Shown here in pieces: positions 45,006 through 53,049 of a stretch of 64,000 nucleotides of DNA. Position 1 is the first letter of the stretch. Each line of letters starts with the position of its first letter. This stretch comes from DAINPP01 sp963667315 (GTDB taxonomy: Bacteria > Thermotogota > Thermotogae > MWEM01). The stretch spans positions 1,488,001 through 1,552,000 of the forward strand of contig OY763325.1 in assembly GCA_963667315.1 (NCBI GenBank), given 5' to 3'. The position numbers and the translations under genes are program-made. A model generated the notes under the pieces. That model did no database searches, was not told where the DNA came from, and worked only from the letters and a program-made list of their open reading frames with translations.

Positions 45006-45689
45006 ATGAATAATAATAACGTTATTATAAAGAAAAGAAATAAAATCAAACAAAAAGGTTATGCAGATGTTGTATTTGTTGTAGATAAATCAGGATCAAT
45101 GAGTGGTGTTATAAGAGGTTTGATTGATCACATCGGGGACTTTATCAACGGATTAAATAGTGGAAATTATTCACTATCCTGGCGAATTGCCTTAATCGGT
45201 GAAGATGATTCACAAATTCAATTTGCTGATTTTTCAGACTCAAAAGAATCCCTGAGACAATCCTTAAGCAGAATTTCTCTTGGTGGAAGCGAAGCTTCCT
45301 ATCAGGCGTTGGATTTTGCAACCTCATTAGAATTCAGGGGAAATTGCAAGAAAATAGTCGTTTTTTTCACTGATGAACCGCTGAGTGGTGGAAGTTATTA
45401 TTCAGAATCATCAAGAAATACCCAGGATCTTGCTCAAAAATTTAACGACGGAAATATAAAATTCTTCCTTTACACACCTCATTGCAGAGATTATCAAAAC
45501 TTAAGCTCACAGATAAACAGCGCTTTCCATGAAGACTTCAGAGATATTAACCGCACTCCTTTTGATACTCTGCTTGAAAACATGGGCAAAACTATTTCAT
45601 CCTGGAATTATCAGGGGGGAGACAGCACAAAACTGCCGCTTATTTTTAAGGACATATTGAACAGAAAAATCACCATAACAAATATTTAA
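45006..45689 (+). CDS. Second vWA domain protein of the kinase/phosphatase operon
   Basis: 227 aa, with GGAGGG before the ATG and a 17-bp gap after the kinase. A basic N-terminal tail precedes a complete vWA domain with MIDAS D27-K-S-G-S31 and the acidic strand FFTDEP near 121. It has the same length as the vWA protein at 43116, but the sequences have clearly diverged (DKSGS versus DATGS). It therefore seems to be an old duplicate with its own partner. No membrane segment or signal peptide was seen. Two vWA proteins flanking one kinase is unlike the usual single TerY of TerY-P triads. Confidence 0.9.
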   Translation: MNNNNVIIKKRNKIKQKGYADVVFVVDKSGSMSGVIRGLIDHIGDFINGLNSGNYSLSWRIALIGEDDSQIQFADFSDSKESLRQSLSRISLGGSEASYQALDFATSLEFRGNCKKIVVFFTDEPLSGGSYYSESSRNTQDLAQKFNDGNIKFFLYTPHCRDYQNLSSQINSAFHEDFRDINRTPFDTLLENMGKTISSWNYQGGDSTKLPLIFKDILNRKITITNI

Positions 45690-45780
45690 CACTTCTTTAT
45701 AAATATTTAATCCATAAAATTATTTTGTGTATGAATTCGGTAGAATATTTGAAATTATGTACTCTATTCAGGAGGAACAA

Positions 45781-45999
45781 ATGGATAAAAAGATCACTCT
45801 AGAAAGAGGAGTTTCGATTAAAAGTACAGTAAATATACTAATTTTTCTAGCAAAACATGGCTATATCCTTGATGTATTCTCTAGAAACAATTTCCACATT
45901 AAGGAAATTAGTGAATTTATTTGGACTGGTTCTAAATTCGGATTGAGTGTTACAATAAAAGGTGAAGAATATTTTTTTGATAAAATTGAACAGAATTGA
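45781..45999 (+). CDS. Small hypothetical protein (72 aa)
   Basis: The ATG at 45781 has AGGAGG about five bases upstream, so it is preferred over the in-frame ATG at 45727, which has none. The sequence is a mix of short helical and beta segments without cysteine clusters, and I do not recognise it. It lies 91 bp after the second vWA gene on the same strand. It is probably the last gene of that operon, since a terminator-like hairpin overlaps its stop codon. Confidence 0.6.
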   Translation: MDKKITLERGVSIKSTVNILIFLAKHGYILDVFSRNNFHIKEISEFIWTGSKFGLSVTIKGEEYFFDKIEQN

Positions 46000-46027
46000 A
46001 GGGCTACCGGAGGTCTCTCAATTTTTT
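45994..46027 (+). terminator. Possible rho-independent terminator of the phosphatase-vWA-kinase operon
   Basis: AATTGA (45994-45999) pairs with TCAATT (46018-46023), and a run of T follows. The inner part pairs only partly, so the hairpin is of moderate quality. It lies exactly at the end of the small gene. Confidence 0.45.
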
Positions 46028-46166
46028 GTTTATTTTTTCCTTTTTCAGAAAATTCAGACGTTTTTTTGTTTTTCAAGGAGTTTTTGCTTCCAATTCTTTG
46101 GGAATTGCATTTATCTGTTAATATTGGATTGTTGCGTTTTCAGCCGTTTGGTTTTTCAGCATCCCC

Positions 46167-46210
46167 TAACTTATTTTTCAACTTTTCGTATCTTGACTTT
46201 GGGGACCATT
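46167..46210 (+). mobile_element. Solitary right end of an IS3-family element
   Basis: These 44 bp match the right end of the IS3-like element (52235-52278) at nearly every position, running from TAACTTATTTTTCAAC to a GGGACCATT terminus. No transposase is left beside it. The 140 bp to its left hold no recognisable gene. It is read as a relic left by deletion or recombination. Confidence 0.75.
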
Positions 46211-46235
46211 ATATTTTAATCCAAATAATTTTATT

Positions 46236-47733
46236 AAGGTCTTCGGAAAAGGGGAAAAAAGAGGGAAATAGAGAAAAAACGATCAAAAACAGGTAGCAAA
46301 AGAGAAGTCGAGCAGAAAAATATAAAGATTTTGAAAAACGCCGAATCAGACGGCGATGAAATCCTTGAGCTTGACGGTAGCGGTAAGAAGATCGCTTTTA
46401 CCAATAGAAATGGCAAGAGAAGCACTGGCAACCATGAAAAGAGAAAACAAAGCAACTTTAGTATTGAGATATTTTTGAGAATAGCCGTTAATCTGCTTGA
46501 GGCGACCATCCTCGGCGATAGAAAAGAGATTTTCAATATTCAGACGATGACGATAAACCTTTTTAAAAGCGTGAGAAGAAGCATCAATCCAATCTCTGTA
46601 TTTATCGGTGGTGAGGGTGGTATAAGACGTACACCCATAATCTGAAATACCCAGGGAAGATTTAAAAGGACAGGGAATAGTCGAACCATCTAAAAGAGGA
46701 CAAACAGATTTAGTTTTGAGAATGGCACGTTTTTTCTCAAAATAAGTTGAATGAGATACCAGAAGAGAATCGCATTTGCCTCTTGGAATTTCAAAAGAAG
46801 CGGAACGCCTTTTGGGAATAAAAGCTCTGCCCATAAACACATCGTGGATAAAATCGAAATTTTATTGGAATCATAGCCCTTGTCGGCACAAACATCGAGC
46901 GAACACAAAGAAAAATCATCCATGATATGAGTGAGAAGCTCACGAAGATATTCAGAATCATTCTTATTCGCCGGGGTAATCAGACAAGTGAGAGGGATAG
47001 GACCAAGAGAAAGCATATGGAGCTTATAGCCGAAATAATAAATCACTTCCTCTTTAGAACACTTTGAGGCATTTGATTTGCCCTTGACACCCCAGGCGGC
47101 ATCCTTATCGCGAGAAACCTTTTTCGCTGAAAAATTCTTGTGATTACTCAAAGCCGTATTGGCAAGAACGGGTTGAGAATTAACACAAAGATAACGGTAC
47201 TTGCGTAAAAGAATTGGAAGCAGTTTCCTCAGACAGTTAGAAAAAAGGGCTTTGATTAAAGCGACAAAATAATCACTATTATAGAACTTTGAGAAGGTGG
47301 CATCAGAAGGCAGCATGAATTTGCCACCCTGAAGTCTTAACCCAATTAACTCACACAAACGCGGACGATCTCTAAGAAAACGCCTGTGAGTGGGATAAGT
47401 ATTCAATCTTTCGATCATTGAAATCAAAGATATCTTGATCATGCAATGATTGTCGTAACCGTTTCTGCCTTTGGCAGAATGATATCTCGGAACAAGATCG
47501 AAATCCAGGATTGAAAAGAGCCGCAGGTAATGGGGAACAGAGCCCTGAGTTTCTGTGATTTCTTCATGAATAAAGTCAAAGTAAGTTTGGTATTGATACA
47601 TAAGTTACCTCCAATGTGTTTCGTTATTTTGTTTTTGACAATTCAATAATAACCTACGTTGGAGGTTTTTAACTGAAGTTTAATGTTTATTTTTTAATCT
47701 ATAGCAGGGTTTTCGCCTTTTTCGAAGACCCTA
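46236..47733 (-). mobile_element. IS1182/IS4-like insertion sequence with 9-bp target duplication
   Basis: The element is bounded by inverted repeats (AAGGTCTTCGGAAAAGG at the left; the complement of TAGGGTCTTCGAAAAAGG at the right). It is flanked by the direct repeat AATTTTATT at 46227-46235 and 47734-47742. It carries one transposase gene, which is frameshifted. The preserved target duplication indicates a simple insertion that has not recombined. Confidence 0.8.
46346..47601 (-). pseudogene. DDE transposase of the IS1182/IS4-like element, frameshifted
   Basis: The N-terminal part (47601 to about 46845) has an RNGYD segment, the PSDATFSKF motif and CADKGYDSNK. In the next frame the reading continues as VFMGRAFIPKRR, then YRHRLNIENLFS and KQINGYSQKY to 46346. 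The two frames join near 46840-46850, which indicates a frameshift. The position that in such transposases usually holds the first catalytic Asp (before SQPVLANT) reads N. If that alignment is right, the enzyme was already inactive. The family name is given from motif style only; it could belong to a neighbouring DDE group. Confidence 0.75.
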
Positions 47734-47816
47734 AATTTTATTCCAAAGGAGGAAATCTGAAAACAAAAACGAGAAAAAAGGCAACAAAAAAATAACAAAC
47801 AAAACACAGGAAGAAG

Positions 47817-49061
47817 TCAGGAAGTAACGGGGTCTTTAACAATCGAATAACCGAGACGTTTAGCGAGATGCTGAAGCTGTTGAAAGGAATCAAAAGTATC
47901 TTTAGGCGCTTGATCGGCAACAGCACAAAATTCAGGATTAAAAGGTTCGTTTTTGGATAACATGGCATAAAGAGTTGTTAGCATCTTACGTGCAATGGCA
48001 ATGATAGCCTTTTTGTGACCACGACGGTATTTGAGTAATTCATATCGCTGACGAAAAAAAGGAAAACTTTTATTGCGAATGGCAGCGAGAGCACATTGAA
48101 CGAGAATGGGTTTTACATAAACCCGGGCGCGGGAGATTTTGGTAGATTTTTTCTTGCCGGCACTTTGATCGTTGGAAGTGGCAAGTCCCGCCCAGGAGCA
48201 CAAGTGTTTGGAAGAGTGGAATTTTGACATGTCCTCACCAATTTCAGAGAGAATAACAAGGGCGGAAGAATGAGAAATCCCGGGCATGGATTCAATGATT
48301 TTCAATTGTTCAGTAAACGGTTTTGCCAGTTGATCGGCAAATGCAATCAAATTTTTTATGAGCTGATTCAGATGATCAACATGCTTTCGGCAAAGTGTTA
48401 CTTTCTCAATCTGAGTGGGAGAAAACTCTCCATCAATAGCCAGCGCAATTTGATCGGCCTTGGCAAGCATTGAACCGTGCAAGAGAGGTATGAAATCAAA
48501 GTCGGTATCCTCAGGATAATCTAATAAATGAGAAATGATGGCACTGGAACTTTTGCCAAAGGTATCCGACACAACAGAAGCCAGTTGAATATTTGAAACG
48601 GTTAGTGAATTTTGTACACGATTCTTTTCACTGGATCTGAAACAGACCAATTTGTAGCGGTAACGGAGAATTTCGCGTAAATCTCGAATCTGTTTGGGAG
48701 GCATAAAACTTTCCGGAACCAGATCGTGTTTGAATAAATCAGCAATCCATTTGGAATCCTTCTTGCCGGTCTTTTTACCCCGTATCGCTCTGACATATTT
48801 TGGGTGTGCCAGCGTAATTTGACAAGACTCTTCAAGCATATTGTATACGGGTATCCAGTATTTTCCCGTCGATTCCATACAAACATCTGTGCATTGAAAA
48901 GAGATCAGCCACTTTGCAAGCAGTCTCAATTCGGCTGTAAACGTCGAAAAACGTTCGGTTTTGTAAGTTGTTATATTTTGTTTGTCTGTTGATGCTATTG
49001 TTGCAACAACAAAGTTTTTGTGGACATCTATTCCACAACATATTGGATAAACGATCTTTAA
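47817..49061 (-). CDS. IS110-family (DEDD) transposase, start codon unclear
   Basis: The frame carries the IS110 plan. The N-terminal RuvC-like part reads CGIDVHKNFVVATIA, then CMESTGKYWIPVY and KKDSKWIADL. The C-terminal transposase-20 part has ESMPGISHSSALVILSEIG, WAGL and the basic KYRRGHKKA segment. An ATG at 48929 would cut off the essential GIDVHKN segment. The frame is open up to a TGA at 49071-49073, but between that stop and GIDVHKN there is no ATG, GTG or TTG. TTA at 49059-49061 is one base from TTG and is used here as a nominal start. Either a rare start is used or the start has been lost. The mechanism known for the family is RNA-guided recombination without terminal inverted repeats. 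Confidence 0.8.
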   Translation of the reverse strand, partial: LKIVYPICCGIDVHKNFVVATIASTDKQNITTYKTERFSTFTAELRLLAKWLISFQCTDVCMESTGKYWIPVYNMLEESCQITLAHPKYVRAIRGKKTGKKDSKWIADLFKHDLVPESFMPPKQIRDLREILRYRYKLVCFRSSEKNRVQNSLTVSNIQLASVVSDTFGKSSSAIISHLLDYPEDTDFDFIPLLHGSMLAKADQIALAIDGEFSPTQIEKVTLCRKHVDHLNQLIKNLIAFADQLAKPFTEQLKIIESMPGISHSSALVILSEIGEDMSKFHSSKHLCSWAGLATSNDQSAGKKKSTKISRARVYVKPILVQCALAAIRNKSFPFFRQRYELLKYRRGHKKAIIAIARKMLTTLYAMLSKNEPFNPEFCAVADQAPKDTFDSFQQLQHLAKRLGYSIVKDPVTS

Positions 49062-49070
49062 TAGATTGCG

Positions 49071-49374
49071 TCACTCCCTTTCCCTTAATTTTAAAGTGCC
49101 ATACAGGCAGGGACTGTCCAATCCTTTTTAAACAGAAGTTGTTTATCCAATGATTAATCTACGTGGTCATTGCCACACTCATTTGTGCTTGTGAGGTTGG
49201 ACGGCACGTATAAAAATGCGGTTTGGAGTTCTTTGTTTCATCTCTCCGACTCACACTCACCTCCCCGTGCTCTTGTAGTGTACCTGCATGACACATCTAT
49301 ATTATACTACTGCTGCCTCAATTTTGTTTTCATCTCTTTTTGTGCCTTGAGCGCAGCGAAAGGAATGGGTTATA
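49071..49374 (-). ncRNA. Non-coding flank of the IS110 element, candidate bridge RNA region
   Basis: About 300 bp upstream of the transposase lack a credible gene and are visibly richer in G and C than their surroundings. IS110-group elements encode their bridge RNA in the non-coding end before the transposase. Size and place fit, and a TATAATAT box occurs on the transposase strand near 49300. I could not fold the sequence or find target/donor guide loops by eye, so this is a positional inference. The exact left and right ends of the element were not found. Confidence 0.35.
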
Positions 49375-50232
49375 ATGATGAAAAAAATAATAAAGCATCA
49401 TACTATTGGTATATCAGGAAAAAGCGCGTCAGGAAAATCATATTTCTTGAGAAAGCTTACAGATATGCTAAACAAAGATATCTTTTCGATGATTGATTTA
49501 GATGGGTATCATTTCCATTGTAGAAAAGAGCGACTACAACTCAATGAGTTCCCAGAAGATTTAGAAGCTAATAATATAAAGCAAATAATTACAGATATCA
49601 AAACAATTAAGAGTGGACAAGTTATTACCCCTCCAATTTATAATCACCAAAAAGGAATTATTGAGAATACTACTACTGTACACCCTAAACCAATTATTTT
49701 TATAGAAGGATTACACACTACTCTATTGAATGATTTAGCTAAACAGCAAATAATTGATTTTACAATTCATATAAACCCAATTATTAATTTACAACAAACT
49801 TGGAAAGTTCATAGAGATGTTTTAAAGCGAGGCTATGATTTTAATACTGTAATGAATGAAATAAAAGGTAGAAGAGTATTCGAAGAAAGATACATTCAGC
49901 CTCAAACATATAAATCTGATGTACTACTTAATATAAACACGCACAATTTGAGTATTGAACATTTTTTATTGATCAAACAAGACAATAAATTAATTGAATC
50001 AAATGAAATTAATAATTTATTTCATCTAAAAAAAATGAAGTTGTTTAAGAAATGTTATTTTCAGATTTCTCAAAAAAAGAATTTTCTTAAAATATTAATG
50101 AATATTGATAGATTTAATCTTATTAATAAACAAAAAAAGACTATAAATAACTTGGTCGAAAATTCAATAGGATATGTCGTTCAAATGATTTTAGGATTGA
50201 TTCTTATATTTATGGTGCATAATCATGAATAA
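49375..50232 (+). CDS. Uridine kinase/phosphoribulokinase-like P-loop kinase with C-terminal membrane segment
   Basis: 285 aa. An AAAGGA lies about ten bases before tandem ATG codons. The fold is that of the uridine kinase/PRK family: Walker A GKSASGKS (15-22), DLDGYHFH near 42, the YNHQKG segment, IFIEGLH, and the lid-like region KVHRDVLKRGYDF with ERYIQPQ. It would phosphorylate a nucleoside or sugar-like hydroxyl. After the kinase core the last 80 residues are a Lys/Asn-rich linker and one hydrophobic helix (about 263-281), which is unusual for this soluble family. The stop overlaps the start of the phosphoribosyltransferase-like gene by 8 bp. The pair lies between insertion sequences and may be a transferred module. 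The substrate is unknown. Confidence 0.75.
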   Translation: MMKKIIKHHTIGISGKSASGKSYFLRKLTDMLNKDIFSMIDLDGYHFHCRKERLQLNEFPEDLEANNIKQIITDIKTIKSGQVITPPIYNHQKGIIENTTTVHPKPIIFIEGLHTTLLNDLAKQQIIDFTIHINPIINLQQTWKVHRDVLKRGYDFNTVMNEIKGRRVFEERYIQPQTYKSDVLLNINTHNLSIEHFLLIKQDNKLIESNEINNLFHLKKMKLFKKCYFQISQKKNFLKILMNIDRFNLINKQKKTINNLVENSIGYVVQMILGLILIFMVHNHE

Positions 50233-50899
50233 TATTGAGCTTACACTTGGAATAATTTCATTTATCAGTTTTTTAATCGCCTTCCCTCAGATCTTCGGTT
50301 CAAATTGGAAAGAATTTTCTGAATTAATATTTCAAGGGAAAGTTTCATGGAATGAAATCCAAAAAGCTTCAAATAAAATTGCCAAAGAGTTGAGAAAAGA
50401 GGGGGTCACCCCAACTTGTATACTTGGTATTGGTAGAGGTGGTGCTTTGGCAACGGGATTATTATCTAGTGAATTTGTTAAGAATATTATTATAAAAGAC
50501 TCTGGAGAAGTTGAGAAAATAATAAATAATAATTTAAGAATTGGTGTCATTAACACTAAAATATATTTAAAAAAAGATAAAATAAAGGATGAAATAGCAA
50601 ATCAAGTAATTTCAAGAATTGATAAAATAGAGTATTCAGATGTTGATTTAAAACTAAATAAATCTGATAAAATACTTATTGTTACTGCCCAAAGTTATCG
50701 AGGAGAATCATTTCAGAAGATAATTAACAAACTTGTATCTTTAGGCATTGATAGGGGTAATATAATTTCCGCTACATTATTTTGGCATAGACATCGACAA
50801 ATTGAAGTTTTACACGAACCGGATCTCTATGGAAAGATACTATCAATAAATAAGACAATGCCTTGGAAAGATGCAAAACATAATACAAATAGATACTAA
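50225..50899 (+). CDS. Phosphoribosyltransferase-like protein with N-terminal membrane anchor
   Basis: 224 aa, overlapping the kinase gene by 8 bp. A hydrophobic helix (about 6-24) is followed by a type I PRTase-like core with a WNEI-x4-NKIAKELR helix and the loop ILGIGRGGALATG near 66. The position of the PRPP-binding loop (normally VDD-x4-TG-x-T) reads ILIVTAQSYRGESF near 150, so the acidic pair is gone. Either PRPP is bound in a different way or the protein is a catalytically altered relative that binds a nucleotide. Together with the kinase it makes a membrane-tethered nucleotide-related pair. The reaction cannot be deduced. Confidence 0.7.
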   Translation: MNNIELTLGIISFISFLIAFPQIFGSNWKEFSELIFQGKVSWNEIQKASNKIAKELRKEGVTPTCILGIGRGGALATGLLSSEFVKNIIIKDSGEVEKIINNNLRIGVINTKIYLKKDKIKDEIANQVISRIDKIEYSDVDLKLNKSDKILIVTAQSYRGESFQKIINKLVSLGIDRGNIISATLFWHRHRQIEVLHEPDLYGKILSINKTMPWKDAKHNTNRY

Positions 50900-50917
50900 T
50901 GTTCTAAAAAAACTAAT

Positions 50918-50949
50918 AATGGACCAAAAAAGCAGACAGCAAAAAATAT
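50918..50949 (+). mobile_element. Truncated left end of an IS3-family element
   Basis: The 32 bp starting AATGGACCAAAAAAGCAGAC align with the left end of the neighbouring element that starts at 50950 with AATGGCCCCAAGAAGGCGGAC. Two left ends therefore sit in tandem, and the first is cut by the second. Confidence 0.65.
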
Positions 50950-51005
50950 AATGGCCCCAAGAAGGCGGACATAAAAAACGAAAAAATAAGTTATATAATG
51001 GAGAC

Positions 51006-51293
51006 ATGAAAAGAAAACGATATAGCGCAGAAAAAAAGACAGAAATCGTATTAGAAATCTTAAGAGAGAAAAAAACACTTGCGGAGTTGGCGACGAAACA
51101 CGACATTCATCCGGTACAGCTATCAAAATGGAAAAAAGAATTTCTTGAAAACGCAGCAACGGTGTTTGGAAAAGAAACCAAGAAAGCAGAAAAAATGAAA
51201 AAGGCGCATGAAAAAGAAAAGGAGGAATTAATCAAAGAAATCGGCCAATTAACCATAGAGGTGAACTGTCAGACTAAAGAACAAGTCTGTTGA
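51006..51293 (+). pseudogene. IS3-family orfA, disrupted at its 3' end
   Basis: The N-terminal helix-turn-helix is typical (RYSAEKKTEIVLEIL, ELATKHDIHPVQLSKWKKEF) and a Lys/Glu-rich coiled coil follows. The usual end after IGQLTIEVN is broken by about 25 bp holding the hairpin CAGACT (51270-51275)/AGTCTG (51284-51289). This gives a new stop and removes the slippery junction to orfB. Confidence 0.75.
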
Positions 51294-52188
51294 AAAAAAA
51301 TCTGGCCTCAAATAGAAACCTCTCCGAAAGAAAAGAACTTTTGAATAGGGAAGAAACTGAAATTACCATCAAACGGCAGTGTGAACTGCTGAGTGTGACA
51401 TGGTCTGTGTTCTATTACTAGAAAAAGTAAATAAACCTTTACGAATAGGCAATCAAGCGAGAGATTACCATCATTCATACGCAATTCCATTTTATGGCAG
51501 TCGAAAAATCACACAAGTGTTTAAAAACAAAGGATATTGCGTGAACAGCAAGCGAATCGTGAAATACATGCGTGAAATGAACATTCATGTGATCTATCCA
51601 AAACCAAATCTGAGTAAGCGAAACTTGAAACACAGAACCTATCCGTATCTATTGAGAAATTTCAAACCTCAGAACAGTAATGAAGTCTGGGGAATAGATA
51701 TCACCTACATTGCAATGCCCAAAGGGCATATGTACCTGTTTAACATCATTGACCGGTATTCCAGAAGAGTCATTGGCTATACCATCTCGAACACACTTGA
51801 AACAGAATTTGTCTTAAGAGGGTTGAAAAAAGCCTTTTCGGTTTACGGAATCCCTAAGATCATCAATTCTGATCAGGGAAGTCAATGTGCATTTTCAAAG
51901 AAAATGCAAAGGAGTTTGAAAAACTCCATCACTTCCAACGATTACATTCAACTCTTAAAGGAGCATAAGATTCAAATCAGCATGGACTCTAAAGGCAGGG
52001 CAACGGATAATGCTATTACCGAGAGGTTTTTCAGAAACCTCAAGCAGGAGTGTCTGTATCTTATGGATTATTCTACTGTCAATGAACTGAAAGTACTTGT
52101 CAGAAACTATGTCGACTAGTACAACTCTGAAAGACTTCACCAGGGTATTGACAATTTTACTCCAAATCAGCTTTATGTCTTTTGTTGA
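51294..52188 (+). pseudogene. IS3-family orfB integrase/transposase, multiply disrupted
   Basis: The rve-type core is recognisable: PFYGSRKI, WGIDITYIAM with the first Asp, IINSDQGSQ with the second Asp, and DNAITERFFRNLKQE with the Glu. The 5' part is spread over several frames (RKELLNREETE, then the stop-containing stretch before 51400). About 45 bp with two hairpins interrupt the segment after SDQGSQ. A TAG at 52117-52119 stands where the YYNSERLHQG motif should continue. The real end would be the TGA at 52186-52188. The gene cannot make an active transposase. Confidence 0.8.
51888..51927 (+). repeat. Twin perfect hairpins inserted in the IS3 orfB
   Basis: TGCATTTTC-AAA-GAAAATGCA (51888-51908) is followed two bases later by GGAGTTT-GAA-AAACTCC (51911-51927). 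Both are perfect palindromes with 3-base loops. They lie within an in-frame insertion of about 15 codons relative to the usual IS3-family spacing between SDQGSQ and the DYIQLL segment. Confidence 0.8.
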
Positions 52189-52245
52189 ATTGTTTTTATG
52201 AGTTTTTATTCATCTTTTGAAAAGGAGGAACTATTAACTTATTTT

Positions 52246-52470
52246 TCAACTTTTTGTGTCTTGACTTTGGGGGCCATTATAAAACGGCAGAAACTCCACT
52301 AACCTTGGCAGTACCCCTGTAAAAAGAGTAATGAGAAAAAGAATAAACAAAATCCCCAATAGGGAAATTATGGCTATCAAAACAGAAGCAAAAAAGATCT
52401 TAAGGAGTAAATATACTACATAAAGAATTACAAGAAAACCAATTGCAGCAAAAAATGTCAAAATCATCAC
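52246..52470 (-). CDS. Small hydrophobic protein, C-terminus formed by IS end (fragment)
   Basis: 74 codons from a GTG (or ATG at 52467). Two hydrophobic helices fill the first 55 residues. The final 12 residues (NGPQSQDTKS and neighbours) are translated from the IS3 right end, so the original 3' part was replaced when the element inserted. The ribosome binding site is weak. It may be a real small membrane gene now truncated, or chance coding in AT-rich DNA. Confidence 0.35.
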   Translation of the reverse strand: MMILTFFAAIGFLVILYVVYLLLKIFFASVLIAIISLLGILFILFLITLFTGVLPRLVEFLPFYNGPQSQDTKS

Positions 52471-53049
52471 CTCTAATCATTTATTAAAATTGTTTCTACA
52501 ATAGTATCAAATCAAAAATATCTAATATACACTTTAAATCAATTTTCATTAACAAATTAAAACACTTAGAACATTTTTTTCTTTATAATTCATTGTGAAT
52601 GTATCTATAATACATTATATTACATTGTAACAATTCATATAATTTAGACGCATTTTATTAATGCTTATACACCAAAAGAAAAAAAGATTATTAAGCCATG
52701 ATTTTATTCCTTTCACTGATTTCAATTTTGATCTTTCCCTACACTTCTAAAGGACCGTTTTAAATGTATTTATGTTGTTTATAGATAAATATTTGTTTCG
52801 CATATAAACTACATTATTTTCCATTTTTAGAACACAACACTTATTAATCATTCTATATGCCTTTATGGTATACTATCTTAACTTATATAGCTTTATTCCG
52901 ATACAATATCACTATCATATCACAGAAAAATGTAATAATAAAACAACTATCATATTTTTTTATTTCATGTGTACTTTATCACTTTAAAATCTATTATTTC
53001 ATTGAAGATTAAACCGGAAAGAATGGACTAAACAGTAGGAGGGGAAGAG
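52471..53049 (+). other. 579-bp AT-rich intergenic region before A7
   Basis: No coding frame of interest and no RNA gene were seen. It contains short T-rich runs and imperfect dyads around 52590-52640 (variants of TTACATTGTAAC). Its right half is the promoter block described separately. The region ends with AGGAGGGG before the A7 start. Confidence 0.6.
52833..52945 (+). promoter_or_regulatory. Promoter block of A7, similar to the block at 41021
   Basis: An extended -10 TGG-TATACT (TATACT at 52869-52874) lies within TTTATGGTATACTA. The flanking landmarks CACAAC, TTAA, AGCTTTAT, ACAATATCA and CACAG...ATGTAATAA match those at 41021-41125 in order and nearly in spacing. It sits about 180 bp before the A7 start, as the other copy sits about 155 bp before the phosphatase start. 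This suggests common regulation. Confidence 0.55.

Larger units (their letters stand above)
50950..52278 (+). mobile_element. Decayed IS3-family insertion sequence (1329 bp)
   Basis: Imperfect inverted repeats of 44 bp bound the element: AATGGCCCCAAG...AAAATAAGTTA at 50950-50993, and its complement at 52235-52278. It contains orfA and a broken orfB in the usual order. A clear target duplication was not found. A single matching right end at 46167-46210 and left end at 50918-50949 show that at least one more copy existed here. Confidence 0.8.

Noticed and set aside
46331..46645. Plus-strand frame of about 100 residues within the IS1182-like element
   Set aside because: It is antisense to the recognisable C-terminal part of the transposase and lacks a ribosome binding site.
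48832..49074. 80-residue minus-strand frame overlapping the start of the IS110 transposase
   Set aside because: It is in another frame; the transposase frame through here gives the family-specific GIDVHKN segment.
49170..49496. Plus-strand frame covering the IS110 flank and overlapping the uridine-kinase-like gene
   Set aside because: The overlap is in a different frame from the kinase P-loop. Composition and lack of a ribosome binding site speak against a protein.
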